A stretch of 64,000 nucleotides of DNA from Chitinophagales bacterium (GTDB taxonomy: Bacteria > Bacteroidota > Bacteroidia > Chitinophagales > UBA10324): assembly GCA_019694975.1 (NCBI GenBank), contig JAIBAY010000002.1, positions 509,252-573,251 on the forward strand, written 5' to 3'. The position numbers and the translations under genes were made by a program. This document shows positions 37,321 through 46,780 of this stretch, in pieces. A model generated the notes under the pieces. It was not told the DNA's origin. It saw only the letters and a program-made list of their open reading frames with translations, and ran no database searches. How positions within the stretch are numbered: the stretch's first letter is position 1; the number at the start of each line of letters is the position of its first letter.

Positions 37321-37989
37321 TTATCTAAGTACCTGTTTCACCCTATTATCATAAATAATAAATACGGCATCCTGTGCAGAAGGCTGCACGATACTATGTC
37401 CGGTGAAACCGCCGAAGGCTGGGAGCACACCCGCAGCTTTACCGAAACAGAAGCAGGGAAAACGTGCCGACTGCAGCCCTTTTCCGTTTAAGCGCACGGC
37501 AGGATGAAGATGACCATGCAACTGGTAATGTTCATTGCCAGCCGTGTCAACAGGCTGATGGGTGAGTAAAAACGGCGGCACCAGCAATGATTCCTGGTGG
37601 AGGATAATGTTTCCATCCGTGATGAAATGATCATGCAACAGGTCGTGATTGCCCTTCACCAGGTGTATCTCCACTGTATCGTGCTGTTGGCGCCATTCCA
37701 GGAAGTGCTGCCATTCCTGGTTATGGAAGCTGTGAAACAAATCGCCCAGCAGATATACCGTGGCGGCATTACATTGCTTTATCATGGCAGATAACCTGTT
37801 CAGATCATCGTGATGCACCAGGGAAGAAACAGGAATGCCCGCTTTTCTGAAATGGCCGCTTTTACCCAGGTGAAGATCGGCCACCAGCAGGCAGCGCCGA
37901 CGCTTCCAGAAAACAGCTTTTTCAGGCAGCAGCAGCAGTTCTTCACCTGCGACCGTGTTGAATACAGCACCGGCTGATTGTATGGTCAT
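37321..37989 (-). CDS. pdeM: Ligase-associated metallophosphoesterase PdeM
   Basis: 222 residues of the calcineurin-like phosphoesterase fold: Asp38-Leu-His40 (VADLHLGKSGHF), LLGDLFHS, KGNHD and the late HGHLHPAV motif supply the two-metal site. This is the ligase-associated DNA damage response phosphoesterase. Its ATG overlaps the helicase stop (ATGA at 37986-37989), so it is the last gene of the repair operon. Characterised relatives hydrolyse phosphodiesters; the natural substrate is not settled. Confidence 0.92.
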   Translation of the reverse strand: MTIQSAGAVFNTVAGEELLLLPEKAVFWKRRRCLLVADLHLGKSGHFRKAGIPVSSLVHHDDLNRLSAMIKQCNAATVYLLGDLFHSFHNQEWQHFLEWRQQHDTVEIHLVKGNHDLLHDHFITDGNIILHQESLLVPPFLLTHQPVDTAGNEHYQLHGHLHPAVRLNGKGLQSARFPCFCFGKAAGVLPAFGGFTGHSIVQPSAQDAVFIIYDNRVKQVLR

Positions 37990-40469
37990 GATTGCCTGCG
38001 CAAAGCTGCCGTACTGCGCGACGGTTTAGGTTTAGGTTTTGTTTCTGATTCAAAATAAAGCTGCATTTTTCTCACCCTTGCTTCCAGTTTTTCGCTGCTA
38101 AGTTTTTCACGCATGCGATCCACCATAATGGGAAAAGCAAATGGCGTAGGCTTCGCCGTGTATCGTATCACGGCTTTTTGGGAATGGATGCGTTGCAGCG
38201 CCGAGCGCAACCTCACCTCTTCCAGTTGAAAATCCATCACTTCCTGGTAGCACTGGCGTAACAATAAATTCTTCGGATCATATTCGGAAAAAACTTTAAA
38301 GAGCAGGGATGTTGATGATTGCAGGTGCCGCTCCTTTTCCTGCCTGCCGGGAAAGCCGGAGAATATCAATCCTGCAATGCGTGCCACTTCCCGGAAACGG
38401 CGCATCGCCATTTCCGTTGCATTCACGCTTGCCTGCATGTAGGCCAGCAGGTTGTCTGTTGAAAACAAATCCTGTGCAATCGCTTCCTCCAGCGGAATGG
38501 GTTCATCAGACAGCAATTCAAATCCATAATCATTCATGGCAATGGAAAAAGAAATCGGTTTCAGCAAGGCAATACGATAAGCAAACAAAGCCGCCATTCC
38601 TTCATGCACCAGTCTTCCTTCAAAAGGAAAAAAGAAACAATGGTATCCTTCGTCGGTTTCCAGCTTCTCCAGCAAAAATTCGGTAAGCGAAGGCAGTAAT
38701 GAACGTTCTTCCTGCAAATCCAGCAATGACTTCAAAACACGCACTTCTATTTCCTGTTCCGTATGATTTTTTGCTTCGCTGATTTTCTTCCGGATCATGG
38801 CAGAAAGCTGCGACGACAGCGGCATTCTGCCACCCTGCCAGGAAGGAATCTGACCTTTGGTGGCTTTCACTTTCCTGACGTAGGCGGTGCTGCCGCGCAC
38901 CTGCACCAAAGACAAACATTTTCCGGCAAACCAAAACACATCGCCGGGATTGAGGCGCGAGATGAAGTACTCTTCTATTGTTCCGATGTTGCCGCCGGTA
39001 AGATACCGGATAGACATACTGGTATCCGACACAATAGTGCCAACTGAAAGGCGGTGGCGCAGCGCAACCTTTTTATCATACACTTTGAAGATGCCATCAG
39101 CTTCCACCACCTTTGAAAACTCCCGGTAATTTTCAAGGCTTGATCCGCCGGTGGTGATGAACTGCAGCATCCAGTCCCATTCGTCTTCTGTTACATCAGC
39201 AAAAGCAAAGGTGGTTTTTATCTCGCTGAATATTTCTTCCTGCCTGAATCCGTCGCCTGTCGCCAGCGTTACTAAATATTGAATCAGCACATCATATGGT
39301 TTGATATACGGGATCCTGTCTTCCACCATATTTTTTTCTACTGCTTCCTTTAGCGCGGCGCCTTCTATCAACTCGAGAGAATGAGTAGGCACAAAATAGA
39401 TATTGCTCTCCGCATCCGGCTGATGGCCACTTCTGCCTGCGCGTTGTAAGAAGCGTGCCACACCTTTCGGGCTTCCGACCTGTATCACTGTTTCCACCGG
39501 CGTGAAATCCACACCAAGGTCGAGCGAGGAAGTACACACTACTACTTTCAGGCGGTCATTATGCAAAGCATTTTCCACCCAGGCCCTTACCTCCTTACTC
39601 AGTGATCCGTGATGAATTGCCATTGTCCCGGCAAGTTCCGGTGCATAATTCAGCAGCTGCTGATACCAAATTTCCGCCTGCCCTCTTGTGTTGGTGAACA
39701 GCAGGGTTGAACGGCTTTTGTTGATGATGTCAAGAATTTCCGGCAGCAGCCTGATACCTAAATGACCTGCCCATGGCAATCGTTCTATCTCGCCGGGAAT
39801 AACCGACTTTATATTAATCCTCTTCCGGTTCTCCGCCACCACTTTACATTGCCTGCCCCCGGAACTATTGCCGAGCAACACCTCCATGGATTGCTGCAGG
39901 TTGCCGATGGTAGCCGAGATGCCCCAGATTCTTAATGCGGGCCTGATACTTTTTATTCTTGATAATGCCAGTTCCACCAGCACGCCACGCTTCGATCCGA
40001 ATAACTCATGCCATTCATCGGCTATAATAACCTGAAGGCCGGAAAACAATTTCCCCGATTCACCCATTGTCAACAGCAGATGAAGGCTTTCAGGAGTAGT
40101 GATAAGTGCATGCGGTAATTTTTCAAGTTGCTTCTTCTTACGGGCAGCAGAGACATCGCCAGTCCTTAACTCTACCTTCCAGCTTACCCCCAGCTCTTTC
40201 GTGGCTTCCTGCACGGCAAGATGAATATCCTTGGCCAGCGCTTTCAATGGGGTGATCCAGAGCAGCTGCAATCCCTTTGGCCGGGATTCATTTTGCATAT
40301 ACTCCATAATGGCCGGCATCCATAGCGCAAAGGTCTTTCCGCTGCCGGTAGGTGCATTCAGCAATCCTGAATAGCCGGCTGCATATTTTTCCCAAACCTC
40401 ATATTGAAAAGGAAACGGCTTCCATCCTTTTTGATGGAACCAGTCTTCCACTTTTTGAAGAGCAGACAT
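37986..40469 (-). CDS. Ligase-associated DEXH-box helicase (Lhr-like)
   Basis: 827 residues from the ATG at 40469; the frame continues to a TTG at 40553 but residues there are unconserved. Walker A APTGSGKT at about 39-46, DEWH box at 151-154, TTPESLH, and motif VI QRAGRSGHQ in the second RecA domain. A winged-helix and Lhr-core-like C-terminal part follows, with no long Lhr-CTD. Lhr family enzymes move 3' to 5' on DNA and unwind RNA-DNA hybrids. It is the third gene of the exonuclease-ligase-helicase-phosphoesterase set. About 300 bp separate it from the ligase gene, so it may also have its own promoter. Confidence 0.93.
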   Translation of the reverse strand: MSALQKVEDWFHQKGWKPFPFQYEVWEKYAAGYSGLLNAPTGSGKTFALWMPAIMEYMQNESRPKGLQLLWITPLKALAKDIHLAVQEATKELGVSWKVELRTGDVSAARKKKQLEKLPHALITTPESLHLLLTMGESGKLFSGLQVIIADEWHELFGSKRGVLVELALSRIKSIRPALRIWGISATIGNLQQSMEVLLGNSSGGRQCKVVAENRKRINIKSVIPGEIERLPWAGHLGIRLLPEILDIINKSRSTLLFTNTRGQAEIWYQQLLNYAPELAGTMAIHHGSLSKEVRAWVENALHNDRLKVVVCTSSLDLGVDFTPVETVIQVGSPKGVARFLQRAGRSGHQPDAESNIYFVPTHSLELIEGAALKEAVEKNMVEDRIPYIKPYDVLIQYLVTLATGDGFRQEEIFSEIKTTFAFADVTEDEWDWMLQFITTGGSSLENYREFSKVVEADGIFKVYDKKVALRHRLSVGTIVSDTSMSIRYLTGGNIGTIEEYFISRLNPGDVFWFAGKCLSLVQVRGSTAYVRKVKATKGQIPSWQGGRMPLSSQLSAMIRKKISEAKNHTEQEIEVRVLKSLLDLQEERSLLPSLTEFLLEKLETDEGYHCFFFPFEGRLVHEGMAALFAYRIALLKPISFSIAMNDYGFELLSDEPIPLEEAIAQDLFSTDNLLAYMQASVNATEMAMRRFREVARIAGLIFSGFPGRQEKERHLQSSTSLLFKVFSEYDPKNLLLRQCYQEVMDFQLEEVRLRSALQRIHSQKAVIRYTAKPTPFAFPIMVDRMREKLSSEKLEARVRKMQLYFESETKPKPKPSRSTAALRRQS

Positions 40470-40769
40470 TGCAGCCAAACTTACCTGATATCGTGCAAAT
40501 TTTATCTCATTACTTTTAGGCAGAGGGAATACTGGTGAGATTTCTTTGAACAAATGGATTTGCTGATTGGCCGTTGAATAAATTCAACGGCTATGGATAA
40601 CGGAGTAACGCAGATGGACTTATGTTGCATAAAGGGAGATTATTAAATTCTGAGAATCATATTTTTTACAACATTTATGCAATACATCAGATCAGCACAA
40701 ATCAGGAAAAACAAGCTATAAGGTTATCCTTTGCCGCCGGTTTCAACCTGTGGCAGATTAGCCTGATTA
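40470..40769. other. Ligase-helicase spacer with a palindrome
   Basis: 300 bp on the transcribed path between ligase stop and helicase ATG. It has the perfect inverted repeat GCCGTTGAA-TAAA-TTCAACGGC at 40570-40591, without a T-run on either strand, placed about 100 bases before the helicase start. It could be an operator or an mRNA hairpin. A 101-residue plus-strand frame here is judged spurious. Confidence 0.45.
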
Positions 40770-42353
40770 TTATTCTATCATTCTTTTCAGGTTATCCAGT
40801 TCATCGGCATCTTCAGCCTTCTTATCTTTTCTCCATCGATGAATACGCGGGAAGCGCACCGCTACGCCTGACTTATGCCGGGCTGAAAGTGCGATTCCTT
40901 CAAATGCCAGCTCAAAAACCAGGATAGGTTTTACGGTTCTGACAGGGCCAAACCTTTCCATTGTATTTTGTTTTACGAAACGATCTACTGCGCGTATCTC
41001 CTCGTTAGTGAGCCCTGAATATGCCTTTGCAAACGGAACAAGTTTGCCCTGATCCCATAGCGCGAATGTATAATCGGTGAATAATCCGGAGCGTATGCCG
41101 GATCCTGGTTGCGCATAGATTAATACGGCGTCGATGGTGTAAGGATCTATCTTCCATTTCCACCATGCTCCCTTTTTTCTGCCCATGAGATAGGGCGTAT
41201 CCTTTTTCTTAAGCATAATGCCTTCACTCCTGTTTTCACGTGATAGCTTTCTTCTTTCGGCTAATTCCTGCCAGCTGTTAAACTGAATCAGCGGAGACAC
41301 CATAAACAGACCGGGAAGAGCAGCGGCCTCCACCAGCTTTTCCAACTGAACACGCCTTACCTCCAGTTTTTTTTCGCGCCAGTCGTCGCCGTTGCATTCG
41401 AGCAGGTCATAAGCCATGAAAGCGACTGGTGCATCCTTCTGCACCTTGGGTGTGATATTTTTTCTCCCGATGCGCGTCTGCAAAACCTGGAATCCGAGTG
41501 GCTTGCCTTCATGATAAGGAAGAATTTCCCCGTCGAGCACAGTGCAGTCCGGTAATGCATTACCGATAATGGCGAGTTCCGGAAACTTCTCCGTCATCAG
41601 TTCTTCTCCTCTCGACCACAGGAAAAAACTGCCATTACGCTGAATCAGTTGCCCGCGTATTCCATCCCATTTCCATTCTGCCTGCCAGTCATCCATATTG
41701 CCTAATGCCTCAGGAAGTGTTTCCAGTGCATTCGCAAGACAAAAAGGATATGGTTTGGAAGCATCTTCTTCTTCATCATTTAAGCTGATCAGTTCTTCAA
41801 ATGAATTCTTTGCAGGATCCCAGTTGCCCATCAGGCGGTGCATAAGAAACGGTTCCGGCAAAGCAGTATGCATGGCAAGCGCTTTGACCAGGTTGCCTTT
41901 CGACACACCCACACGGAATGACGCCGACATCAGCTTGTTAAAGACAAACTTCTCCTGCTGATCCATGGCATACCATGCTTCGGTGATAAATGCCTTCTTT
42001 TCTTCATCTGTAGCCTTTCGCAACCGGCTGAGGCGCAGCATCCATTCCGATAAAGGAATGTCGGCGGACTTATAATGCTGCGGAACAAGCAGCGAGACTG
42101 TTTCAGAAAAATCTCCTACCTGGCTATATGATTCTTCAAGGAGCCATGCAGGCAGGCCCGAACATTCAGCAGCCCATTGCCGTAGCTGGGTAATGCTGAC
42201 GGGCCGTTTTGGACTTCTCCCTGTAAATAAGGCAATCGTCCATAACTTGTCTGCACCACCCACCGCATCAAAGTATCGTTTCATGAGCATGATCTTCTCA
42301 ACGGTACTGTTGGTCTGATCGAGTTCAGATATTAGTTGCGTGAAATGCTGCAT
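40770..42353 (-). CDS. ATP-dependent DNA ligase of the ligase-associated repair set
   Basis: 527 residues. N-terminal DNA-binding domain about 1-200; adenylation domain with the nucleotidyl lysine Lys228 in motif I (EWKWDGIRGQ), ILDGEILPY-like motif III (VLDGEILPY), SEGIMLKKKDTPY and the motif V stretch WWKWKIDPYT; OB-fold to the C-terminus. It seals nicks using ATP, distinct from the NAD-dependent LigA. There are no fused nuclease or polymerase domains as in LigD. It lies between the exonuclease and helicase genes, all on the minus strand. ATG at 42353. Confidence 0.94.
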   Translation of the reverse strand: MQHFTQLISELDQTNSTVEKIMLMKRYFDAVGGADKLWTIALFTGRSPKRPVSITQLRQWAAECSGLPAWLLEESYSQVGDFSETVSLLVPQHYKSADIPLSEWMLRLSRLRKATDEEKKAFITEAWYAMDQQEKFVFNKLMSASFRVGVSKGNLVKALAMHTALPEPFLMHRLMGNWDPAKNSFEELISLNDEEEDASKPYPFCLANALETLPEALGNMDDWQAEWKWDGIRGQLIQRNGSFFLWSRGEELMTEKFPELAIIGNALPDCTVLDGEILPYHEGKPLGFQVLQTRIGRKNITPKVQKDAPVAFMAYDLLECNGDDWREKKLEVRRVQLEKLVEAAALPGLFMVSPLIQFNSWQELAERRKLSRENRSEGIMLKKKDTPYLMGRKKGAWWKWKIDPYTIDAVLIYAQPGSGIRSGLFTDYTFALWDQGKLVPFAKAYSGLTNEEIRAVDRFVKQNTMERFGPVRTVKPILVFELAFEGIALSARHKSGVAVRFPRIHRWRKDKKAEDADELDNLKRMIE

Positions 42354-42522
42354 ATGTTGTTAACCGCTTTTTGACCTATTGGTGCCGGAGGGGTGCACTG
42401 GTTTTGCGAATTCCGTTGTTGATGACAGCATCATCTGTTAGTGCTGATGCTCAGTTCATGGCAACATTGCGACAATAAAAGCATCATACAACTTATCCAT
42501 CAGGCTTTGTAGCACTCATCCA

Positions 42523-43530
42523 TCAGCCAACATCTTCCTCCACCCTGTCACCGCGATACGATGTAGCCGCTTCCCGTGCATCCAATCCCTGTTCACATAA
42601 CCATCTCGCAAACTGATAAGTGAAACCATGTGTCACAAAAACACGCGTAGCGCCGGTCGCTTTAACAGCATCGTTTAGTCCGGGCCAGTCGGCATGATCA
42701 CTCAATGCGAAGCCAATATCGGCGGCACCTCTTCTTTTGTTACCACGAATCTGCATCCAGCCGGAGGCTACACCAATTGCATACGGTGCCATCCCGGAGA
42801 GCCAGGATGTGTTTAGCACAGATGATGTAGCCAGTATTAAAGCATTACGAAAAGCATCCTTTTTATCCGTGGATGATACAAGGCGCACCTCAGGAACGGG
42901 TGCACCGCCTTTGCGCAACAGCTCATTCACATTTTCAATTGCTCCATGTGCATAGATTGGCCCGATTGTATTATCAATGCCACACAGTATTCGCTGCGCC
43001 TTTCCCAAGGCGTAACAAAGAAGGACGCTGGCAATGCCTTGCTCCTGATTTCTTTTCCACCAGTCTTCCATTTCACCAAAAATTTTTTCCTGCGTTTTCC
43101 AGCGATACACAGGTAGTGCGAAAGTGGATTCGGTGATAAAAGTGTTGCATCGTACCGGTTCAAAAGGAACAGAAATACCATCATCTGCAATTTTATAATC
43201 GCCGGCAGCCACCCACACCTCACCTTTCCATTCCACTCTAACCTGCGATGATCCGATGATATGCCCTGCAGGATGCAGTGAGACGGTTACTCCGTTATGT
43301 ACCAGCTTTTCATCATATTCCATTGACTGCACCCGGATATCGGCTCCCAACCGCTGCCGCAACACCGGCACCGATTGCCGGTGTGCGAGATAAAGCGCAT
43401 GTCCGCGATAGGCATGATCACTGTGCGCATGCGTTATTATGGCACGATGAACAGGCCTTACCGGATCGATATAAAAATCGCCAGCTTCGCAGTAAATGCC
43501 TTTATCGGTGAATTGCAATAATGCTGACAT
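42523..43530 (-). CDS. Ligase-associated metallo-beta-lactamase-fold exonuclease
   Basis: 335 residues with the metal-binding motif His34-x-His36-x-Asp38-His39 (ITHAHSDHAYRG), HPAGHIIGSSQ and a late FVTHG, as in the beta-CASP / SNM1-like nucleases. It matches the putative exonuclease of the ligase-associated repair set; relatives digest single-stranded DNA from the 5' end. It is the first gene of the four, about 170 bp upstream of the ligase. A TAAATTTG box lies 11-18 bases before the ATG. ATG at 43530. Confidence 0.92.
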   Translation of the reverse strand: MSALLQFTDKGIYCEAGDFYIDPVRPVHRAIITHAHSDHAYRGHALYLAHRQSVPVLRQRLGADIRVQSMEYDEKLVHNGVTVSLHPAGHIIGSSQVRVEWKGEVWVAAGDYKIADDGISVPFEPVRCNTFITESTFALPVYRWKTQEKIFGEMEDWWKRNQEQGIASVLLCYALGKAQRILCGIDNTIGPIYAHGAIENVNELLRKGGAPVPEVRLVSSTDKKDAFRNALILATSSVLNTSWLSGMAPYAIGVASGWMQIRGNKRRGAADIGFALSDHADWPGLNDAVKATGATRVFVTHGFTYQFARWLCEQGLDAREAATSYRGDRVEEDVG

Positions 43531-43864
43531 AGTTCGAAAACAAATTTAACGGGAAATTGATCATAGCTGTACAAGATTGCTATGCGCAAGGCAAATGTTT
43601 GCGACCTTAGCATTATTGAAAACGGAAGTTGAAAAATCTCAGCAACAGGAAAAGATTAGAAGCTATCTAAAAATCGGCAATCATTGCGGTCATGCCTAAT
43701 TTATTTCGGCATCTGTAATTGAATTGAGGAGATCCTGATACCGATCAATGGGAACAGGATGACTCCACGTATTTTGAGACTGCTTCTAAAAAACAGATGA
43801 CGCCATGCACGTCAGTTTTTTTCCGCAAACCTAAATGGGTATTCATCATTTAAATATCTGATCC
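43531..43864. other. Divergent intergenic region with a dispersed repeat
   Basis: 334 bp between the exonuclease and SDR genes. The minus-strand TAAATTTG at 43541-43548 is a likely -7 box for the exonuclease operon. The second half holds the dispersed repeat described at 43692-43791. Confidence 0.45.
43692..43791 (+). repeat. Dispersed intergenic repeat, copy 1
   Basis: About 100 bp resembling 58505-58597 on the same strand. Shared blocks in order: ATGCCTAAT, CATC(T/C)GT, GATCCTGA, CAGGATGACT, GTATTTTGA and GCTTCT. It contains the imperfect inverted pair ATCCTGA / CAGGAT. Confidence 0.65.
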
Positions 43865-44740
43865 ATGTACAATCAACCAATGCTTAAAGAAAATTCGCTG
43901 GCAGGCATGGTGATCATCATTACCGGCGGCGGCACCGGTTTGGGAAAATCCATGGGACTTTATTGTTCGCAGCTGGGTGCACAGTTGGTGATTACATCCA
44001 GAAAACCAGATGTATTGCAACAAACGGCAGTTGCGATAGAAAAAGAAACCGGTAACAAGGTGTTGCCTGTTACCTGCGATGTGCGGAAGTATGATGAAGT
44101 GGAATTGATGCTGAAAGAAACTATCGCGCAGTTTGGCAAAGCCGATGCGCTGCTCAACAATGCTGCAGGAAATTTCGTGATGCCTACCGAACGCTTGTCG
44201 CACAAAGCATTTGATGTGGTGGTAGATATTGTATTGAAAGGAACATACAACTGTTCACTGTCTTTAGGCAAATACTGGATTGAAAACAAGCTGCCCGGCA
44301 ATATCTTAAACATTGTAACCACCTATGCTTTTACCGGCTCAGGTTATGTGGCTCCATCGGCTGCCGCGAAAGGCGGTGTACTTGCCCTCACCCGTTCCCT
44401 TGCTGCCGAATGGGCCCGTAAAAAAATACGGTGCAATGCCATAGCGCCCGGACCCTTTCCCACCGAAGGTGCCTGGAGCCGGCTCTTTCCGCCGGTAGTG
44501 CAGCAGTATGTAGATCCGGAAAAAAGGTTACCACTGGGCAGATATGGCGAACATCAGGAACTTGCCAATCTTGCTGCTTACCTGCTGTCGGATTACTCCG
44601 CTTACGTGAATGGTGAGGTAGTGGTAATTGATGGCGGCGAATGGCTGCATGGCGCCGGTCAGTTTACCGGCCTTGAAAATATCCCCGATGAATTGTGGGA
44701 TATGTGGGAGAAAATGAGAGGGAAAAAGGATAACGGGTAG
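43865..44740 (+). CDS. 2,4-dienoyl-CoA reductase-like SDR oxidoreductase
   Basis: 291 residues of the short-chain dehydrogenase fold. NAD(P)-binding TGGGTGLG at 20-27, NNAAGNFVMPTE in the middle, and the stretch TTYAFTGSGYVAPSAAAKGGV in place of the classic YxxxK site. That arrangement, with the tyrosine ahead and a lysine after PSAAA, matches animal-type 2,4-dienoyl-CoA reductases, which reduce dienoyl-CoA with NADPH in breakdown of unsaturated fatty acids. It is not the large flavin FadH type. Stand-alone gene; a second ATG at 43880 is possible. No beta-oxidation genes are adjacent. Confidence 0.85.
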   Translation: MYNQPMLKENSLAGMVIIITGGGTGLGKSMGLYCSQLGAQLVITSRKPDVLQQTAVAIEKETGNKVLPVTCDVRKYDEVELMLKETIAQFGKADALLNNAAGNFVMPTERLSHKAFDVVVDIVLKGTYNCSLSLGKYWIENKLPGNILNIVTTYAFTGSGYVAPSAAAKGGVLALTRSLAAEWARKKIRCNAIAPGPFPTEGAWSRLFPPVVQQYVDPEKRLPLGRYGEHQELANLAAYLLSDYSAYVNGEVVVIDGGEWLHGAGQFTGLENIPDELWDMWEKMRGKKDNG

Positions 44741-44766
44741 AATGCGGCAGGCCTACACCTTGCATT

Positions 44767-46596
44767 TCACGCTTTCGTGCTAACGATACCGGCGGGAACA
44801 GCACTGATCAGTTTTTTTGTGTATTCGGAAGCAGGATGATGATAGATGGCATCGGCAGTTCCTGATTCTGCTATCCTGCCATTGTTCATCACGATAATGC
44901 GGTCGCTCATAAAACGGACTACAGCAAGATCATGTGAAATGAAGATGTAACTCAGCTGAAACTCTTCGCGCAGTTGCATGAGCAGGTTCAAGACCTGCGC
45001 CTGAACAGAAACATCAAGCGAGGATACACATTCATCGCAAACTATGAACTCAGGGTTTAACGATAATGCACGCGCAATGCAGATACGCTGACGCTGCCCT
45101 CCTGAAAACTGGTGCGGAAAACGGTTAAAGGATTCCTCCGGCATATTCACTTTTTTCAACAGCTCAACTGCTTTTTCTTTCCGCTCCGTATCACTGGCAT
45201 AAAGCCGGTGTACCGTCATTGGCTCAATGATAGCCTGCCCGACTGTTAACCTTGGGTTGAGCGATGCATACGGATCCTGGAAGATGATTTGCAGCTGCCT
45301 GCGGATTGGTTGCAGTTCGGCATGTGAAAGCTTTGTCAGTTCATTGCCTTTATAGTTCACACTGCCGGCATCAGGCCTGATCAGTTGCAGTATACTTTTC
45401 CCCAGTGTTGTTTTACCACTGCCTGACTCACCAACCAAGCCGAGCGTTTCGCCGGGATATACCTGCAGTGAAACATCATCAACTGCCCTGACGAAAGTGT
45501 GCTTTCGTCCAAAAAAAAATTTCTTAACAGGAAATGTTACTGACAGGTTGCTCACGGTCAATACAGGCTGTTGCCGTTGCAGCAGCGCAAGCCGTTCTTC
45601 CGTGGCAGCGGCGGATATGATGTTATCCGCCAAACTTATGGCAGGCAGCTCTGATGAAGTTGCGAGGTCACCATTTGCCTCTTCCTTCATAAAATCGGCA
45701 ATCACGGGCAAGCGGTACAATTTCTTGCTTAGCGGTGGCCGGCAGGCAAGCAACCCTTTGGTATACGGATGTTCCGGCGAACAGAAAATTTGTGATGTTG
45801 TTCCCGCCTCAACTATCTTTCCTTTATACATCACCATAATCCGGTCTGCCACCTCAGCAACCACTCCAAGATCGTGGGTGATGAAGAGCATGCTCATGTT
45901 GTTTTCAGCGCGCAACCGCTTCATCAGCGCAAGTATGCGCGACTGTACAGTAACATCCAGTGCTGTGGTAGGCTCATCGGCAATCAGCAGCACCGGATCA
46001 CAACTCATGGCCATCGCAATCATCACACGCTGCTTCTGTCCACCCGATAACTGATGCGGATACGACCGGAAAATTCTTTCGGTATCGCTCAGTTCTACCT
46101 TCCTGAAGAGTGACATGGTTCGTTCCCTGGCTGCTGCTGCACCTGATTTGAGATGCAGCCTGATGGCTTCCATTACCTGAGCACCACAGGTAAAAACAGG
46201 ATTGAGCGAAGTCATCGGCTCCTGGAATACCATAGCGATATCCCTGCCCCTGTATCTGCGCATCTCATTGCCGGAGAGCGAGTGCAGGTTTACGGCTGAT
46301 AACCCTGGCCGGTTAAAGCAAACCGTGCCTGCGCGGATTTCTCCGGCAACAGGCAGCAGCCGCATCAATGACAATGCAGTGGCCGATTTACCGGAACCTG
46401 ATTCACCCACCATGCCAACCGTCTCGCCCTGGCAGATATCAAAGCTGATATCATCAACAGCAGTAAGTGCCGTGCCGCCTGCCGTGAAGCAGGTGGTAAG
46501 ATGGTTTACTTGTAAGACAGGTCCGCTTCGCAAAGTATTATCGTTGGGATAAAAATAAGCGTTCAGCCCCATGTAACAGCTTCCGGAAACAATCAT
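44767..46596 (-). CDS. Fused DppD-DppF-type oligopeptide ABC transporter ATPase
   Basis: 609 residues with two complete ATPase domains. Domain 1: Walker A GESGSGKS at 64-71, signature LSGGQKQR, Walker B LLIADEPT. Domain 2: Walker A GESGSGKT near 395, signature [14 protein letters not shown]. Each ends with the oligopeptide/dipeptide transporter C-terminal piece (HPYTKGL; SEYTKKL), so this is a fusion of the two ATPase subunits that drive peptide or nickel uptake. The permease and binding-protein genes are not adjacent. In domain 2 the Walker B acidic pair reads CDE-C rather than the usual ADE-P, worth a check. Start: ATG 46596 or 46572. Confidence 0.92.
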   Translation of the reverse strand: MIVSGSCYMGLNAYFYPNDNTLRSGPVLQVNHLTTCFTAGGTALTAVDDISFDICQGETVGMVGESGSGKSATALSLMRLLPVAGEIRAGTVCFNRPGLSAVNLHSLSGNEMRRYRGRDIAMVFQEPMTSLNPVFTCGAQVMEAIRLHLKSGAAAARERTMSLFRKVELSDTERIFRSYPHQLSGGQKQRVMIAMAMSCDPVLLIADEPTTALDVTVQSRILALMKRLRAENNMSMLFITHDLGVVAEVADRIMVMYKGKIVEAGTTSQIFCSPEHPYTKGLLACRPPLSKKLYRLPVIADFMKEEANGDLATSSELPAISLADNIISAAATEERLALLQRQQPVLTVSNLSVTFPVKKFFFGRKHTFVRAVDDVSLQVYPGETLGLVGESGSGKTTLGKSILQLIRPDAGSVNYKGNELTKLSHAELQPIRRQLQIIFQDPYASLNPRLTVGQAIIEPMTVHRLYASDTERKEKAVELLKKVNMPEESFNRFPHQFSGGQRQRICIARALSLNPEFIVCDECVSSLDVSVQAQVLNLLMQLREEFQLSYIFISHDLAVVRFMSDRIIVMNNGRIAESGTADAIYHHPASEYTKKLISAVPAGIVSTKA

Positions 46597-46713
46597 TACC
46601 TGAAATGGTGCACTAAGGCAACCAGGACAATCGCTGATACAATGTCAAAGACCGTTCAATCATGTTTTTGCCGATATTAACAAGGGAAATAGTGCTTTAT
46701 GTGTAATATAAAA

Positions 46714-46743
46714 TTGAATTCTGACTTTTCGGTACTAATTTTG
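46714..46743 (+). promoter_or_regulatory. Promoter of the coiled-coil membrane protein gene
   Basis: TTG at 46714-46716, a 19-base spacer, then TAATTTTG at 46736-46743, a good match to the Bacteroidota consensus. The ATG follows 37 bases later. Confidence 0.65.
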
Positions 46744-46780
46744 CCAAACGCGAGTTTTTCTTAACCAAAATCAACCATGT

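Noticed and set aside
40622..40927. 101-residue plus-strand open frame in the ligase-helicase spacer
   Set aside because: TTG start, overlaps the 3' end of the ligase gene in antisense and matches nothing.
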